Assembly (NCBI RefSeq): GCF_004792665.1
Contig: NZ_SRZX01000001.1
Location: 124,001 to 188,000 of the forward strand
Reading direction: 5' to 3'
From: Marinobacter orientalis
Lineage (GTDB): Bacteria; Pseudomonadota; Gammaproteobacteria; Pseudomonadales; Oleiphilaceae
Length of the DNA: 64,000 nt
The position numbers and the translations under genes were made by a program. This document shows, piece by piece, positions 36,157 through 46,758 of the stretch. Each line of letters begins with the position of its first letter. Position 1 is the first letter of the stretch. The notes under the pieces were generated by a model. That model was given only the letters and a program-made list of their open reading frames with translations, ran no database searches and was not told the DNA's origin.

Positions 36157-37097
36157 GCTCCCACTCCTTGCGGCTCGGCGAAGCGCTTATCGATAAACAG
36201 AACAATGATCAGAATAGAGCCCAGAATGATAAGCACGTAGAACGACGGCACCTGAAGTAAATTCATACCATTTCGGAGTATTGCGATGGCAAGAACACCG
36301 CCAAGGGTTCCGATGATGCTGCCAAAACCACCGGTAAGACGCGTCCCGCCCAGGACGACCGCAGTGATCGTCCAAAGCTCATAATTGCGGCCAAGATTCG
36401 GCGTTGATGCGCCCATTTGAGTAGATAACAGAATACCCGAGAGTGCGGCCAGGAAGCCTATCAGAATAAAATTCAGTAACATATGCGGGCCGACACGAAT
36501 ACCCGCCTCTTTGGCAGCAACCCGGTTACCGCCCACAGCAAAAACGTTTCGTCCATGAATCGTATATTTCAATACCAGATGGGCAATTATTGTTAAACAT
36601 ATAAAAATCAGTGCCAGCACAGGCATCCCAAACAACGAGCTGGCACCAAAATCAGAATAGGCCAGATCGTGCGCGTAGAAAGCCTGCTCTCCGGTATAGA
36701 TGAACACCAGCCCTCTCACGCCTATCATTGCACCAAGAGTAACAATGAATGCGTCAACACCGGTTTTCCAGGCGATTATTCCATTCAGCGCGCCAATCAC
36801 AATACCGGAGAGCAGTCCTACCAGTACCGCTCCGGTAATTCCCAGTTGCGGCTGCAAACCGACGGCAAGACTCGCTGCGAGCGCCAGGGTCGCTCCAACC
36901 GATAAATCTATATTGCCGTTGATCATGACAAACGTCATTCCAAGAGCAATCAAACCGATTGTCGAAGCCTGCACCAGAATATTACTGAAATTCCTGATGT
37001 CGAAAAAATAAGGTGATGAAAAGCTGAAGAAGACAACACAGATAAAAACAAATATCCAGATCGGCTGTCTTTTTACCAAGTCAATTATACGATTCAT
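36153..37097 (-). CDS. CUT2 sugar ABC transporter permease 1
   Basis: A 314-residue RbsC-type permease with about ten helices. Key conserved blocks are the GMTFVMINGNIDLSVG segment near the N-terminus and NYELWTITAVVLGGTRLTGGFGSI late. The start is taken as ATG 37097, 9 bases after GGGG; ATG at 37103 and 37115 are in frame. Its gene lies 28 bases downstream of the second permease and couples into the ATPase gene by an ATGA overlap. Confidence 0.9.
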   Translation of the reverse strand: MNRIIDLVKRQPIWIFVFICVVFFSFSSPYFFDIRNFSNILVQASTIGLIALGMTFVMINGNIDLSVGATLALAASLAVGLQPQLGITGAVLVGLLSGIVIGALNGIIAWKTGVDAFIVTLGAMIGVRGLVFIYTGEQAFYAHDLAYSDFGASSLFGMPVLALIFICLTIIAHLVLKYTIHGRNVFAVGGNRVAAKEAGIRVGPHMLLNFILIGFLAALSGILLSTQMGASTPNLGRNYELWTITAVVLGGTRLTGGFGSIIGTLGGVLAIAILRNGMNLLQVPSFYVLIILGSILIIVLFIDKRFAEPQGVGA

Positions 37098-37125
37098 TGT
37101 CATTATCCCCGTCATATTTCGGGTT

Positions 37126-38127
37126 TTAATAAGTGCTAAACAGCTTGCCACGCTTGGCAGCTATGTCTAGCCAGACTGCTACAATAATAACCACCCAGGT
37201 AACAAGCCACTGGGTATAGTAAGGGAAGCCCAGCAGCAACAGTCCATTCTGAATCATCGCCAGAATCAGTACACCGATGACGGTTCGCGCAATACTTCCT
37301 GAGCCGCCCAGAAGGCTGGTTCCGCCCAGGATGACACCGGCAAGTACAAGCAACTCGTAACCTTCACCGACATTATTCTGAGACCCCATCACACGGGAGC
37401 CCAGAATCAGGGCAGCACAACCAGTGGTGAACGCTGATAACAAATAGGTACTGAATACAAGACGATTTCTGCGCAGGCCGGAGAATAATGAAGCGGTTGC
37501 GTTACCGCCAATGGCAAATATCTTGCGGCCGAAACCCGTTTTCAGGAGCACAATCTGCAAGATAATGCCCAGTACTATAAATATTATTGCCGGAACCGGA
37601 ACTCCAAAGAGCGCCTCTCTTCCAAAAAAAGCAAACCAGGTGTTTGTCTGATCGGATATATCAACATTTTTACCACCTGAATAAACGAGGGTAATGCCCT
37701 GTATCGCGGATAACATACCCAGGGTGACAATCAGTGAATTCAAACGTAGATAACCGATTAAATATCCGTTAATCGAACCAATCAGCAAGGTAAAAACAAA
37801 CATCAGCAGGATTGCCGTCCCAGGCCCTACCTTGTCATGAAGGTCGACTACCAGAACAGTGGCAAAAGATAATAGTGAACCTACAGACAGATCCAGATTT
37901 CCCCCGATGACAACAAAAGTCACACCGAGCGCAATGGTCCCGATAATGGACGCCTGCATCACCACGGTCAGGAAATTATCTGTGCTAAGAAATTTTTGAG
38001 TCGACAGCGAAAAAATGACGACACATAGAACGAAGGCCACCGAAATACCATGCTTCCCAAAAAACTGAAGCACAGATATTTCGCCACCTTTTGAACCTGG
38101 CTTGAAAGAATCCAACAAAGCTTTCAT
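37126..38127 (-). CDS. CUT2 sugar ABC transporter permease 2
   Basis: A 333-residue RbsC-type permease homologous to the next gene (GVTFVVIGGNLDLSVGSLLS and EGYELLVLAGVILGGTSLLGGSGSI). Two different permeases are expected to pair as a heterodimer, an arrangement seen in several CUT2 systems such as those for autoinducer-2. It follows a stem-loop after the binding protein gene. Confidence 0.9.
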   Translation of the reverse strand: MKALLDSFKPGSKGGEISVLQFFGKHGISVAFVLCVVIFSLSTQKFLSTDNFLTVVMQASIIGTIALGVTFVVIGGNLDLSVGSLLSFATVLVVDLHDKVGPGTAILLMFVFTLLIGSINGYLIGYLRLNSLIVTLGMLSAIQGITLVYSGGKNVDISDQTNTWFAFFGREALFGVPVPAIIFIVLGIILQIVLLKTGFGRKIFAIGGNATASLFSGLRRNRLVFSTYLLSAFTTGCAALILGSRVMGSQNNVGEGYELLVLAGVILGGTSLLGGSGSIARTVIGVLILAMIQNGLLLLGFPYYTQWLVTWVVIIVAVWLDIAAKRGKLFSTY

Positions 38128-38145
38128 TATTTGACCCCACTAACC

Positions 38146-38168
38146 GGAGCCCTTTATGCAAGGGCCCC
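38146..38168 (-). promoter_or_regulatory. Intercistronic stem-loop after the binding-protein gene
   Basis: On the minus-strand mRNA GGGGCCCTT and AAGGGCTCC pair with a 5-base loop (GCATA), with one G-U pair. It lies between the substrate-binding protein stop (38191) and the permease start (38127). No T-run follows in that direction. Such hairpins commonly raise the amount of binding protein over membrane parts by blocking 3' decay. Confidence 0.5.
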
Positions 38169-38190
38169 TTTTGCTGTCAGATATCCCGAC

Positions 38191-39168
38191 TCAGAAAACA
38201 GGCTTTTCGAATTCGTCCATGTTTTCCTGGGTTATCTTCGGCGTGTCAAAATAACTCATCTTGTCCACTTCTTTCCCTTGGGCAACCGCAATAGCGATGT
38301 TTAAAGCATTGCGCGCATCCTCTGCGGGTGACTGGTACACCGAGCCATGATATTCACCCCGAGCCATGGCCTCATAACCAACCGCGAAGTTGGTGGCACC
38401 AATGAAGATTATCTCTCCGGCACGGTCTTCGGATTTCGCAGCATTCAGTGCACCAACCCCCATGTTATCGTCGGCTGCATAGACACCATCGATGTTGTCA
38501 TATCGGGTCAGAAAGTCCTCCATCGTGCGCTGGGCTTTTGCACGATTCCAGTCGCCGGGCTGTGTATCGAGAATTTTTACATCGGGGCAGACTTCGGGAA
38601 GACGGTCTTCAAAGCCTTTCTGCCTCTCAATGGCCGTTGTATAACCAGGTTGCCCGGTAATCTGAACAATATTCCCCTCGCCTCCCAGCTGGTTACACAT
38701 CATTTCAGCCGCATAAGCGCCCTGTTGAATGTTGTTGGGGCCGGAAAAGGAAGCGATCAGCGGCTGACCTGCCTCAGCAATATTCGAATTTGTTACCACT
38801 ACGGGAATACCCGCGTTCCTGGCGCCGTTAATTGCAGGAACTACCGCCTGGCCATCGGTCGGCCAGATGATGATTACATCAACCTGTTGCTGGATCAGAT
38901 TTCTTACCTGTGAAATCTGGCGGGCAACATCTCCGCCAGCATCGAGAACCACGACGTCCACGTTATCTGCTTCCTCAGCGGCATCCTCAAAGGCTTGCTC
39001 ATAGGTAGTCTGATAGCTGTCCACGCCCACGTTGTTCTGGGTAATACCGATCCTGAAAGTTTCGGCCTGGGCCATCCCTGACAACCCGAGACTGATGATC
39101 GATCCGGCAAGAAGAGAAACTTTGCCGAGATTCTGAAAAGTGCGAATTGGATTTATTTGAACTTTCAT
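38191..39168 (-). CDS. CUT2 sugar ABC transporter substrate-binding protein
   Basis: A 325-residue periplasmic protein. The signal peptide ends GMAQA-ET at about residue 36. The rest has the Peripla_BP_4 fold (RIGITQNNVGVDSYQTTYEQAFEDA, ADDNMGVGALNA, IFIGATNFAVG). Trp at PGDWNR and the Asp/Asn around ADDNM are likely ligand contacts, as in ribose- and galactose-binding proteins. The ligand is probably a sugar or polyol, unproven. The promoter carries the LacI palindrome at 39252. Confidence 0.9.
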   Translation of the reverse strand: MKVQINPIRTFQNLGKVSLLAGSIISLGLSGMAQAETFRIGITQNNVGVDSYQTTYEQAFEDAAEEADNVDVVVLDAGGDVARQISQVRNLIQQQVDVIIIWPTDGQAVVPAINGARNAGIPVVVTNSNIAEAGQPLIASFSGPNNIQQGAYAAEMMCNQLGGEGNIVQITGQPGYTTAIERQKGFEDRLPEVCPDVKILDTQPGDWNRAKAQRTMEDFLTRYDNIDGVYAADDNMGVGALNAAKSEDRAGEIIFIGATNFAVGYEAMARGEYHGSVYQSPAEDARNALNIAIAVAQGKEVDKMSYFDTPKITQENMDEFEKPVF

Positions 39169-39251
39169 TGTTTTGACTCCGTTGCTTGTTTTTTTGGGGA
39201 TATGAGTTACTCAAAATCTCATTGTTAATCTTTGCAGAGTGCAAGCTATAA

Positions 39252-39265
39252 TGCAATCGTTTGCA
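39252..39265. promoter_or_regulatory. LacI-family operator O2
   Basis: TGCAATCGTTTGCA, one mismatch from a perfect palindrome. It lies 84 bases upstream of the binding-protein start, in the gap after the GroEL gene, so the ABC operon has its own control even though it is downstream of groEL on the same strand. Confidence 0.78.
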
Positions 39266-39294
39266 CTGTTTTTTGATGTTTTTTTGACCACCTA

Positions 39295-40923
<1,629 letters not shown>

Positions 40924-40933
40924 TTAGTTGGCT

Positions 40934-41212
40934 TTATTGTTCATTGGCCCATGCCAGCACGTCGCCCAGGTGAATAATCACCCTGCTAACACCAGCGACC
41001 GCTACCACTTCTCCCTGCCCGGGTACAAAGAAAACAGTATCGCCCCGTTCCATGCCTTCAAGGCGGGACCTCGCTTCATAGCCAATCTCGACAACGCGCC
41101 CTTTCGGCGACTCTCCGGAGCTTCTGTGTGACATGACAATGCCCTGAGCAGACTCGTGTCGTTGCTCTATCAATTCCAAAATCAGGCGGTCAGGAGCGGG
41201 ATGCAACGTCAT
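40934..41212 (-). CDS. groES: Accessory co-chaperonin GroES (Cpn10)
   Basis: A 92-residue co-chaperonin starting LHPAPDRLIL, as GroES proteins start. The mobile loop has the hydrophobic tripeptide IVM (SAQGIVMSHRSSG), where E. coli has IVL, so it can dock on GroEL. The roof loop is short. ATG 41212 has GGAG 9 bases upstream. It is first in the groES-groEL transcript, divergent from the SDR gene, with operator O3 between them. Confidence 0.9.
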   Translation of the reverse strand: MTLHPAPDRLILELIEQRHESAQGIVMSHRSSGESPKGRVVEIGYEARSRLEGMERGDTVFFVPGQGEVVAVAGVSRVIIHLGDVLAWANEQ

Positions 41213-41292
41213 AATAAATTTCTCCAATTGGTAAATTCTTTGTGGTTGCTTATATTTATTGAGTGCGAGCGAAACTCTTCAAATCAATGTAG

Positions 41293-41306
41293 CGCAATCG
41301 TTTGCA
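41293..41306. promoter_or_regulatory. LacI-family operator O3
   Basis: CGCAATCGTTTGCA, with core GCAATCGTTTGC. It lies 81 bases upstream of groES and 73 bases upstream of the SDR gene, in their divergent promoter region, so one site could repress both directions. Confidence 0.76.
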
Positions 41307-41378
41307 TTTGTAAAACCGGTTAGCTAGACTTGTCATATCACCTGAAACCCAAACAAAGACAATACGCGAGGGGAAGAC

Positions 41379-42182
41379 ATGGATAAGACACGTTTAGAAA
41401 GCAAAAACTGCCTGATTACCGGTGCAGCCAGGGGCATTGGTGCAGCCGTTGCCGAGCACTACGCGGCGCAGGGCGCGAAAGTCTGTGTTGCGGATGTCAA
41501 CCTTGAAGGTTGCCAGGAAGTTGTAGCCCGAATACAGGAGAAAGGCGGAAAAGCGATAGCGGTTACTCTGGATGTAACAAAGAGAGACCAGATGAAAGCA
41601 GCCGTTCAGGCTACCGTCGAGGCATTTGGCAGCCTCAACGTAATGCTCAATAACGCTGGCATCAACAAACCCCTGATGTTTCTTGATATCACCGAAGAAA
41701 ACTGGCAACAGATCATGGACGTTAATGCCTGGGGCTGCCTGGTCGGCATGCAGGAGGCAGCAAAACAGATGATCGCCCAGGGTAAGGACAATGGCCCGTA
41801 TAAAATCATCAATGTGGGTTCAATTCTCAGCCGCCAGGCATTTGACGACGTCATCCCCTACTCCTGCAGCAAACATGCTGTTCAGGCGATGATAAATGGT
41901 GGCGCCAAAGCGCTGGTTGACCACAACATAACGGTTAACGGATATGGCCCCGGCGTTGTGCGAACGGAATTGTGGGAGCAGCTGGACAAGGATCTCGTTG
42001 CCATCGGGAAGTTTGAAAAACAGGGGCAGTCCATGGACGAGCTGGCCGAAAAGATGATCCTCATGAAGCGTTATTCCTACCCTGAAGACATCGTGGGTAC
42101 TGCCTCTTTCCTCGCCAGCAGTGAATCTGACTATATGACGGGCCAGTTGCTGATGATCGATGGCGGCATCGTGCTCCAGTAA
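41379..42182 (+). CDS. Short-chain dehydrogenase, acetoin/butanediol or polyol type
   Basis: A 267-residue classical SDR. TGAARGIGAA (about 15-24) is the cofactor loop, NNAG is present, and the Ser-Tyr-Lys site reads NVGS...YSCSK. NGYGPGVVRTELW and the ending SDYMTGQLLMIDGG are very like meso-2,3-butanediol dehydrogenase/acetoin reductase and sorbitol dehydrogenase. Asp in CVADVN suggests NAD preference. It would oxidise a secondary alcohol of the imported substrate. GAGGGG lies upstream of ATG 41379. A good terminator follows at 42289. Confidence 0.85.
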   Translation: MDKTRLESKNCLITGAARGIGAAVAEHYAAQGAKVCVADVNLEGCQEVVARIQEKGGKAIAVTLDVTKRDQMKAAVQATVEAFGSLNVMLNNAGINKPLMFLDITEENWQQIMDVNAWGCLVGMQEAAKQMIAQGKDNGPYKIINVGSILSRQAFDDVIPYSCSKHAVQAMINGGAKALVDHNITVNGYGPGVVRTELWEQLDKDLVAIGKFEKQGQSMDELAEKMILMKRYSYPEDIVGTASFLASSESDYMTGQLLMIDGGIVLQ

Positions 42183-42288
42183 CGGATTCCACGAAATAAA
42201 GTCGTTTTGACCGGCTACTCGTCGATGATGCCCTGACGTAAAAGCGGCATTGTGTTGTTGTTTCCTACCCCCTTGTCAAAGGGAGCTT

Positions 42289-42316
42289 GCGCCAGCATTT
42301 TGCTGGCGCCTTTTTT
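42289..42316 (+). terminator. Rho-independent terminator after the SDR gene
   Basis: GCGCCAGCA (42289-42297) pairs with TGCTGGCGC (42301-42309) with a 3-base loop, followed by C and six T residues. It separates the SDR transcript from the porin transcript. Confidence 0.88.
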
Positions 42317-42419
42317 ATTCAGTTCTCTCTCCGATTGCGTCCATGACAGGCGAAGTACTGCGCACCAGAGTCATCAGTCTTTCATCAACAACCTGAGGCG
42401 GGAATAGCTGTTTTTTTTG

Positions 42420-42433
42420 TGCAAACGTTTGCA
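42420..42433. promoter_or_regulatory. LacI-family operator O4
   Basis: TGCAAACGTTTGCA, a perfect 14-base palindrome 77 bases upstream of the porin start. It overlaps the candidate -35 box, as expected for repression of the porin-TRAP-dehydrogenase transcript. Confidence 0.82.
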
Positions 42434-42457
42434 TTATTGATGAGCTTTTGCTAAAAA
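42429..42457 (+). promoter_or_regulatory. Candidate sigma-70 promoter of the porin operon
   Basis: TTGCAT at 42429-42434 as -35, 17 bases, then TAAAAA at 42452-42457 as -10. The -35 lies within operator O4. The -10 is weak. Confidence 0.5.
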
Positions 42458-42509
42458 TTGAATGTGCAGTTGCACATCCTATGTAAACAAAAACAATGCG
42501 GAGAGAACC

Positions 42510-43763
42510 ATGACTAGTATGATACCGAAGGTTAGGCTGAAGTTTCAGAGCTTATCTGCTGTCGCTGGTGCGATTGCAATGCTTTGCACCTCAACGGTGA
42601 TGGCGCAGGAATCGGCCGGTTACCGGATGGAAGATATTGAAGACCGGATCGCAGATCTCGAGAACACCATACCTCTCAGAGTCGGCGTCGGTGTAGAAAC
42701 GCTCTATATTTATGCCGACCACGACGAATCCAGTCGCGACAAGGTCGGCACCTATTTTCTCGATAAGTTCGAGCTCATTGTCAGCGGTGAGTGGGACAAC
42801 GGTCTCTATTACAACTCCAGATGGGACTATCAGGTAACCCAGCAGGCCTTCTTCCCTGCCTGGACCTACGTCGGCCTGAATCACAACGAGGCCTGGTCTA
42901 CCGAAGTCGGCGTTATCATCCAGCCCCTGGGCGCTGGTGTAGACGGCTCTTATTACGACAACAGCTTTCTTAGCGACGTGCCCCTGTGGATTGGCCTGGC
43001 AAACAACCCCGACCTCGGCATCAAAACCCAGTACCAGCAGAACAACTGGCACTGGGTAGCCAGCTTCACCAAGAATACCGAGCTCAGCGGTGACAATCCG
43101 AATGCCCGTTTCCGTCCCGACGTAATCGCCCAGGGCGAGATCAACCCACGTGGATTTGCCAATGAAACGTTTTCTGCCGATGTTGAGCCAATCAACACTT
43201 TCCACGGCGGCGGTGCCTATACCTTTGACCTGGACGGCAATGCCACACTGCAGCTGGGCTCCAATGGCCAGTTCGGCGATTACTACAATACACGCACGAA
43301 TGATGACGGCGGTGACCATTGGGCCGCGACCGTTTTCGCCAACTACCGGTCCGGAGGTTTTGCCTTCACGGTTCAGGGCCTGGCGTATGACCACAACGTC
43401 GAGAACGCACCCGGCGTAAATCAGACCGAGGACTCAATCGCCCTTTCCACAGGCGCACTGATACCGTCTGACGGCCAGGCCTACTCGACCCGTATTTCCT
43501 ACTCCATGCCGACCTCTCTGGGGATCTTCGAAAACGTCAAGTTCTATCACGACTATGACTTTCTCAAGAGTGGCAGCGAAGACATGTTCACCAGCGAAGA
43601 CACCCAGTTCAGCATTGCCGGCGTTCAACTTTCGCGTGGCGCTTTCAATACCTGGGTCAGCGTGCTCACGTCCAAGAATGCCAACTTTGCCAACGGTGGG
43701 CCTGCCCAAAATGATGACGAATGGCACACCCAGTTCACCGTCGTAGGTGCTTTGTACTTCTGA
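42510..43763 (+). CDS. Outer-membrane porin
   Basis: A 417-residue outer-membrane beta-barrel. The signal peptide ends at about residue 32 (STVMA-QE). A short helical, acidic-basic heptad stretch (RMEDIEDRIADLENT) follows, as in trimeric porins. The remainder alternates strand-like segments rich in Tyr, Trp and Asp, and ends in the terminal Phe (GALYF) recognised by the BAM machinery. It is probably a substrate-specific channel for the regulon's carbon source. ATG 42510 has GGAG 6-7 bases upstream; the in-frame start at 42462 is within the promoter. A hairpin follows at 43783. Confidence 0.82.
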   Translation: MTSMIPKVRLKFQSLSAVAGAIAMLCTSTVMAQESAGYRMEDIEDRIADLENTIPLRVGVGVETLYIYADHDESSRDKVGTYFLDKFELIVSGEWDNGLYYNSRWDYQVTQQAFFPAWTYVGLNHNEAWSTEVGVIIQPLGAGVDGSYYDNSFLSDVPLWIGLANNPDLGIKTQYQQNNWHWVASFTKNTELSGDNPNARFRPDVIAQGEINPRGFANETFSADVEPINTFHGGGAYTFDLDGNATLQLGSNGQFGDYYNTRTNDDGGDHWAATVFANYRSGGFAFTVQGLAYDHNVENAPGVNQTEDSIALSTGALIPSDGQAYSTRISYSMPTSLGIFENVKFYHDYDFLKSGSEDMFTSEDTQFSIAGVQLSRGAFNTWVSVLTSKNANFANGGPAQNDDEWHTQFTVVGALYF

Positions 43764-43782
43764 TAACGAGCGGAAAGAGCTT

Positions 43783-43800
43783 CTGGCAACGGATTGCCAG
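43783..43800 (+). promoter_or_regulatory. Intercistronic hairpin after the porin gene
   Basis: CTGGCAA and TTGCCAG pair perfectly around a CGGA tetraloop, 20 bases past the porin stop and 64 before the TRAP binding-protein start. There is no T-run, so it is better read as a stability or attenuation element than a terminator. Confidence 0.5.
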
Positions 43801-43863
43801 TCACGCTTCGAAAGAGCGGATGCTCATCTCGTTTTCGGACCTATTGAATTTCCGGGAGGAAAA

Positions 43864-44844
43864 ATGACAAACATATTCGGTATACCGTCGGTTCTTGCAG
43901 CCGGCATTTTTGCGATAGCTGGTTCAGCAAGCACCTTGGCGCAGACCGAGTTGCGATGGGGCCATGTTTACGAGTCACAGTCGCCTTACCATGAATGGGC
44001 GGAATCGGCGGCCGAAGCTTTCGAAGACCGTACCGATGGCAGGTACACCATTGAGGTTTTCCCGGCATCCTCCCTGGGCAAGCAGACCGACCTGGCCGAG
44101 GGGCTGGAGCTCGGTACAGTCGACATCATCTATGACGGTCAGTTCTTCGCGGGTCGCCGTTACGGGCCGATGGCGATCGGCAGCGCCCCCTTCATGTTCC
44201 GTGACTTTGCGCACTGGGAAGCCTATCGCGATTCGGATCTTTTCCTCGATCTTTCCGCAGGGTATGCCGAGGCCACCGGCGACGACGTCGCCGGACTGGT
44301 TTATTACGGCCAGCGCCATGTGACGTCGAACAGTGAGATCAGGGCACCTGCCGATATGGAGGGTATGAAAATTCGTGTGCCCAACGCCTCGCTATACAAG
44401 ATGTTTCCAGAGGCTGTTGGCGCCAATGCCACTCCGATGGCATTTTCCGAGGTTTATCTGGCACTGCAACAGGGCGTTGTCGATGCCCAGGAGAATCCGC
44501 TTCCCACCATCCAGTTCAAAAAATTCTACGAAGTTCAGGACTACATCACCCTGACGGGCCACATCACCGATGCACTGCTCACGATCGTTGCCGGACGGGT
44601 TTCAGACAGCATGCCGGACGAGGACTATGCAACGCTGATGGCCGTGCTGAAAGAAGCGGCCGAGGGGGCTTCGTCCGATATCCGCAGCTCCGAACTGGAG
44701 TTGGTGGGCTGGTTCCGTGAGCAGGGGGGAACCGTCAACGAGGTAGATCGGGCGCCTTTCCGCGACGCAGTGGCTGACGAGCTGAATGGTCCACAGGCGA
44801 GCTGGGACCGCAAGACCTTCGACAGGCTGCAAGCCTTGAAATGA
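43864..44844 (+). CDS. TRAP transporter solute-binding protein (DctP family)
   Basis: A 326-residue DctP-type periplasmic protein. The signal peptide ends near STLAQ-TE. Family marks are LRWGHVYESQSPYHEWAE, LGKQTDLAEGLELGTVDI and MKIRVPNASLYKMFPEAVGANATPMAFSEVYLALQQGVVDAQENP. The Arg in KIRVPN normally pairs with the substrate carboxylate, so the ligand is probably an organic acid. ATG 43864 follows GGGAGG at 43855-43860; an in-frame start at 43747 lies inside the porin gene. Confidence 0.9.
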   Translation: MTNIFGIPSVLAAGIFAIAGSASTLAQTELRWGHVYESQSPYHEWAESAAEAFEDRTDGRYTIEVFPASSLGKQTDLAEGLELGTVDIIYDGQFFAGRRYGPMAIGSAPFMFRDFAHWEAYRDSDLFLDLSAGYAEATGDDVAGLVYYGQRHVTSNSEIRAPADMEGMKIRVPNASLYKMFPEAVGANATPMAFSEVYLALQQGVVDAQENPLPTIQFKKFYEVQDYITLTGHITDALLTIVAGRVSDSMPDEDYATLMAVLKEAAEGASSDIRSSELELVGWFREQGGTVNEVDRAPFRDAVADELNGPQASWDRKTFDRLQALK

Positions 44845-44852
44845 TCAAACGC

Positions 44853-44888
44853 AGCAGGCTGTATGCGTTCTTGTGTCAGCCTGCTTTT
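44853..44888 (+). terminator. Attenuator-like hairpin between dctP and dctQ genes
   Basis: AGCAGGCTG (44853-44861) pairs with CAGCCTGCT (44877-44885), a 9-base perfect stem with a 15-base loop, and is followed by TTT. It can act as a partial terminator that keeps membrane subunits below the binding protein. Confidence 0.5.
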
Positions 44889-44932
44889 CCGCTTCCGCAC
44901 CTGGCAGGGCGTTAGCTTACGAGGTTCCCGAC

Positions 44933-45463
44933 ATGTCAAATCCGACTCCCGCACCTGACAAACGCGAACAAAAACCACGCATTCCGGCACTCGATGCAGG
45001 GCTGGTTATATTTCTGTTCTGGGTTCTGGCACTTGTGGTCTTCGTTCAGTTTTTTACCCGCTATGTGCTTAACGACTCGATCGGCTGGACTGAAGAGCTC
45101 GCACGCTATCTTCTGATAGTTGTGACCTTTGCCGGCGCCTGTATCGCAGTGCGGCATAACACCCACATCTCGGTCGAATTCTTCTATCGCTATTTGCCGG
45201 CCAGGGCAGCCCGAGGTTTATCCTCCGTGGTAGATCTCCTGAGAATAGGACTGTTTACAGTGCTGACCGTGCTCAGCGTTGAGCTTGCGGGCAATACGCG
45301 GCAGATGATGACTGCGATTGACCTGCCAAAGTCGGTGCTCTACGGCTTTGTTGCCGGCTGCTTTGCACTGATGACGATCTATTCGGCAGTTGTTGCGTGG
45401 CGGCACCTGATCAGCAGAAAGGCGGATGTGGCACCCGATGTGCCCGCCGGACTGCCAGAGTGA
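44933..45463 (+). CDS. TRAP transporter small permease (DctQ family)
   Basis: A 176-residue protein with four transmembrane helices. VFVQFFTRYVLNDSIGWTEELARYLLIVVTFAGACIAVRHNTHISVEFF is represented here by motifs TRYVLNDSIGWTEELARY and VRHNTHISV, standard for DctQ. ATG 44933 has GAGG upstream; earlier in-frame starts lie in the hairpin region. Its stop is 10 bases before the DctM start. Confidence 0.88.
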   Translation: MSNPTPAPDKREQKPRIPALDAGLVIFLFWVLALVVFVQFFTRYVLNDSIGWTEELARYLLIVVTFAGACIAVRHNTHISVEFFYRYLPARAARGLSSVVDLLRIGLFTVLTVLSVELAGNTRQMMTAIDLPKSVLYGFVAGCFALMTIYSAVVAWRHLISRKADVAPDVPAGLPE

Positions 45464-45473
45464 GTGGCCCGTC

Positions 45474-46748
45474 ATGCTGATCCTGTTTGGAACACTTGCA
45501 CTGCTTCTGGTCATCGGCCTGCCGGTGGCACTGGCGCTGGCCGGTGCGTCACTGGCATTCCTGCTGATTGAAAGTCCCCTGCCGGCGGTAGTGGTTGTGC
45601 ATCGCATGATCAATGGCGTGGACAGTTTTCCGTTACTGGCAGTGCCCTTCTTCATTCTTGCGGGCAGCCTGATGAACCATAGCGGCATTACCGACCGCAT
45701 TTTCGCTTTCGCCAAGGCCCTGGTCGGGTGGATGCGTGGCGGGCTGGGGCACGTGAACATCGGCGCCTCGGTGTTGTTTGCAGGCATGTCAGGCGCTGCT
45801 GTAGCCGACGCCGGTGGGCTGGGAACAGTCGAGATCAAGGCCATGAGGGAAGGCGGCTATGACGGGGATTTTGCCGTAGGCATCACCGCTGCGTCATCAA
45901 CCATTGGGCCACTGATTCCGCCCTCCCTGCCCCTGGTTGTCTACGGGGTGATCTCTTCGACCTCGATAGGCCAGCTTTTTGCGGCTGGCCTGGTGCCCGG
46001 GCTGCTGATGGCGGTAGCACTGATGGTTATGGTGGCCTGGTATGCGAAGGTGCGGGGCTACGGCCGTGATGCGGGTTTCGCCTGGTCTGTCCTTTGGCAA
46101 ACGTTCCGGCGGGCCTTTCTGTCACTGCTGACACCGGTCATTATCGTAGGCGGGATCCTGGCAGGCCTGTTTACCCCAACCGAGGCTGCCATTGCGGCTT
46201 GCGCCTATGCCCTGCTTCTTGGCGGATTCGTTTACAGGGCACTGGATTTACGCAAGTTAAAGGCGATCTCACTGGATACGATCGAAACGACAGCGATTGT
46301 TCTTATGATCGTTGCGGCCGCCTCGATTTTTTCGTGGATCCTCACCTCCAACCAGGTCACCCAGGTAGTGGCGGACGGGATCCTCGGCCACACACAGAAT
46401 GTTGTTCTGGTACTCCTGCTGATCAATCTCGTGCTCCTGGTTGTCGGCCTTTTCATGGAGCCGGTGGCGGCCATTACCATCCTGACGCCCGTCCTGCTGC
46501 CGGTAGTGGTTGCGCTGGGCATGGATCCGGTGCACTTCGGCATCATGATGATTCTGAACCTGATGCTGGGCCTTCTGACACCTCCTGTAGGCATGGTGCT
46601 CTATGTGCTTGCGCGGGTCGCTGATATCAGGTTTGAGAACGCGGTGCGTGCAACTGCACCGTTCCTCATTCCCCTGGTTATTGTGCTCCTCCTTATCACC
46701 TATGTTCCGGCCGTATCAATGTGGTTGCCGGAACTGCTCTATCGCTAA
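45474..46748 (+). CDS. TRAP transporter large permease (DctM family)
   Basis: A 424-residue DctM protein with about twelve helices and the conserved blocks VPFFILAGSLMNHSGI, FAGMSGAAVADAGGLG, IGPLIPPSLPLVVYG and LLTPPVGMVLYV. It forms the sodium-coupled import path with DctQ. ATG 45474 is the first start that leaves DctQ intact. The E1-alpha gene begins 10 bases after its stop, so uptake and dehydrogenation are on one transcript. Confidence 0.92.
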   Translation: MLILFGTLALLLVIGLPVALALAGASLAFLLIESPLPAVVVVHRMINGVDSFPLLAVPFFILAGSLMNHSGITDRIFAFAKALVGWMRGGLGHVNIGASVLFAGMSGAAVADAGGLGTVEIKAMREGGYDGDFAVGITAASSTIGPLIPPSLPLVVYGVISSTSIGQLFAAGLVPGLLMAVALMVMVAWYAKVRGYGRDAGFAWSVLWQTFRRAFLSLLTPVIIVGGILAGLFTPTEAAIAACAYALLLGGFVYRALDLRKLKAISLDTIETTAIVLMIVAAASIFSWILTSNQVTQVVADGILGHTQNVVLVLLLINLVLLVVGLFMEPVAAITILTPVLLPVVVALGMDPVHFGIMMILNLMLGLLTPPVGMVLYVLARVADIRFENAVRATAPFLIPLVIVLLLITYVPAVSMWLPELLYR

Positions 46749-46758
46749 CTGTTGAAAA

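Noticed and set aside
42591..43394. A 267-codon minus-strand frame across the porin gene
   Set aside because: The porin has a signal peptide, strands and a terminal Phe. The opposite frame is a codon-bias shadow.
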